Assembly (NCBI GenBank): GCA_002415785.1
Contig: DIAJ01000041.1
Coordinates: forward strand, 14,496 to 28,157
DNA: 13,662 bases
Source: Flavobacteriales bacterium UBA5081
GTDB lineage: Bacteria > Bacteroidota > Bacteroidia > Flavobacteriales_E > Vicingaceae
Reading direction: 5' to 3'
Positions 13,597-13,662 of the stretch are shown one piece after another (positions within the stretch are counted from its first letter, which is position 1; each line of letters opens with the position of its first letter). The position numbers were made by a program, and so were the translations under genes. The notes under the pieces are model-generated. The model saw only the letters and a program-made list of their open reading frames with translations, did not search any database and was not told the DNA's origin.

Positions 13597-13662
13597 TTAG
13601 AAGATTTTAATTTCCGGAACGATACCTAAATTAGTTATCTATTATTTGAATTTTGTCTAGAA
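13597..13662 (-). other. Possible 3' end of a convergent gene, unresolved
   Basis: After the bidirectional terminator a minus-strand gene end is expected. One frame reads LDKIQIIDN and stops at 13631-13633. Another reads ITNLGIVPEIKIF and stops at 13597-13599 but has stops directly upstream. Neither can be chosen from 90 bases. A 16-codon plus-strand ATG frame at 13579 is too short to count. Confidence 0.25.

Overview
The window reads as a chromosomal segment from a low-GC member of the Bacteroidota, most likely a flavobacterial-type marine or aquatic lineage. Three things support this. The genes belong to Bacteroidota families and follow Bacteroidota order (ftsX-DUF3098-truB-queA; coaX-outer membrane protein-TPR protein-lptC-CNNM-ppiD). 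Several genes are preceded by the Bacteroidota housekeeping -7 element TAnnTTTG. Ribosome binding relies on A-rich leaders rather than clear Shine-Dalgarno sequences. I cannot assign a genus.

Region 1 (1-3824, plus strand) is a compact housekeeping run: a leader with a hairpin, then ftsX (divisome / cell-wall hydrolase control), a DUF3098 small membrane protein, truB (tRNA pseudouridine 55), queA (queuosine synthesis, apparently with its own promoter after a hairpin that spans the truB stop) and ispD (MEP isoprenoid pathway, TTG start). The undecaprenyl-diphosphatase gene usually found between DUF3098 and truB in this phylum is missing; the two genes are only 3 nt apart.

Region 2 (3817-5753, minus strand) separates the two plus-strand housekeeping blocks. 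Read in its own direction it holds tRNA-Phe(GAA) with an intrinsic terminator, a start-less open stretch that may be a gene remnant, a DUF3703 protein, a ten-helix acyltransferase-3 family membrane protein and a small two-helix membrane protein overlapping it by 4 nt. The last gene converges on ispD with an 8-nt overlap and no clear terminator. This is the least conserved and most accessory-looking part of the window.

Region 3 (5849-13512, plus strand) is an envelope-biogenesis run: coaX (type III pantothenate kinase), a predicted outer-membrane beta-barrel overlapping coaX by 29 nt, an exported TPR protein, lptC (LPS transport, TTG start), a small two-helix protein, a CNNM/CorC-type DUF21-CBS protein and a 693-aa PpiD-type parvulin foldase. 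A strong bidirectional terminator follows. Beyond it the last ~90 bases probably hold the 3' end of a convergent gene that cannot be resolved here.

I see no CRISPR array, insertion sequence, toxin-antitoxin pair, phage gene or defence cassette, and no convincing new multi-gene system. The items most worth a second look are the missing uppP slot, the tRNA-adjacent remnant, the minus-strand acyltransferase pair, and an apparent excess of the word CCGG.
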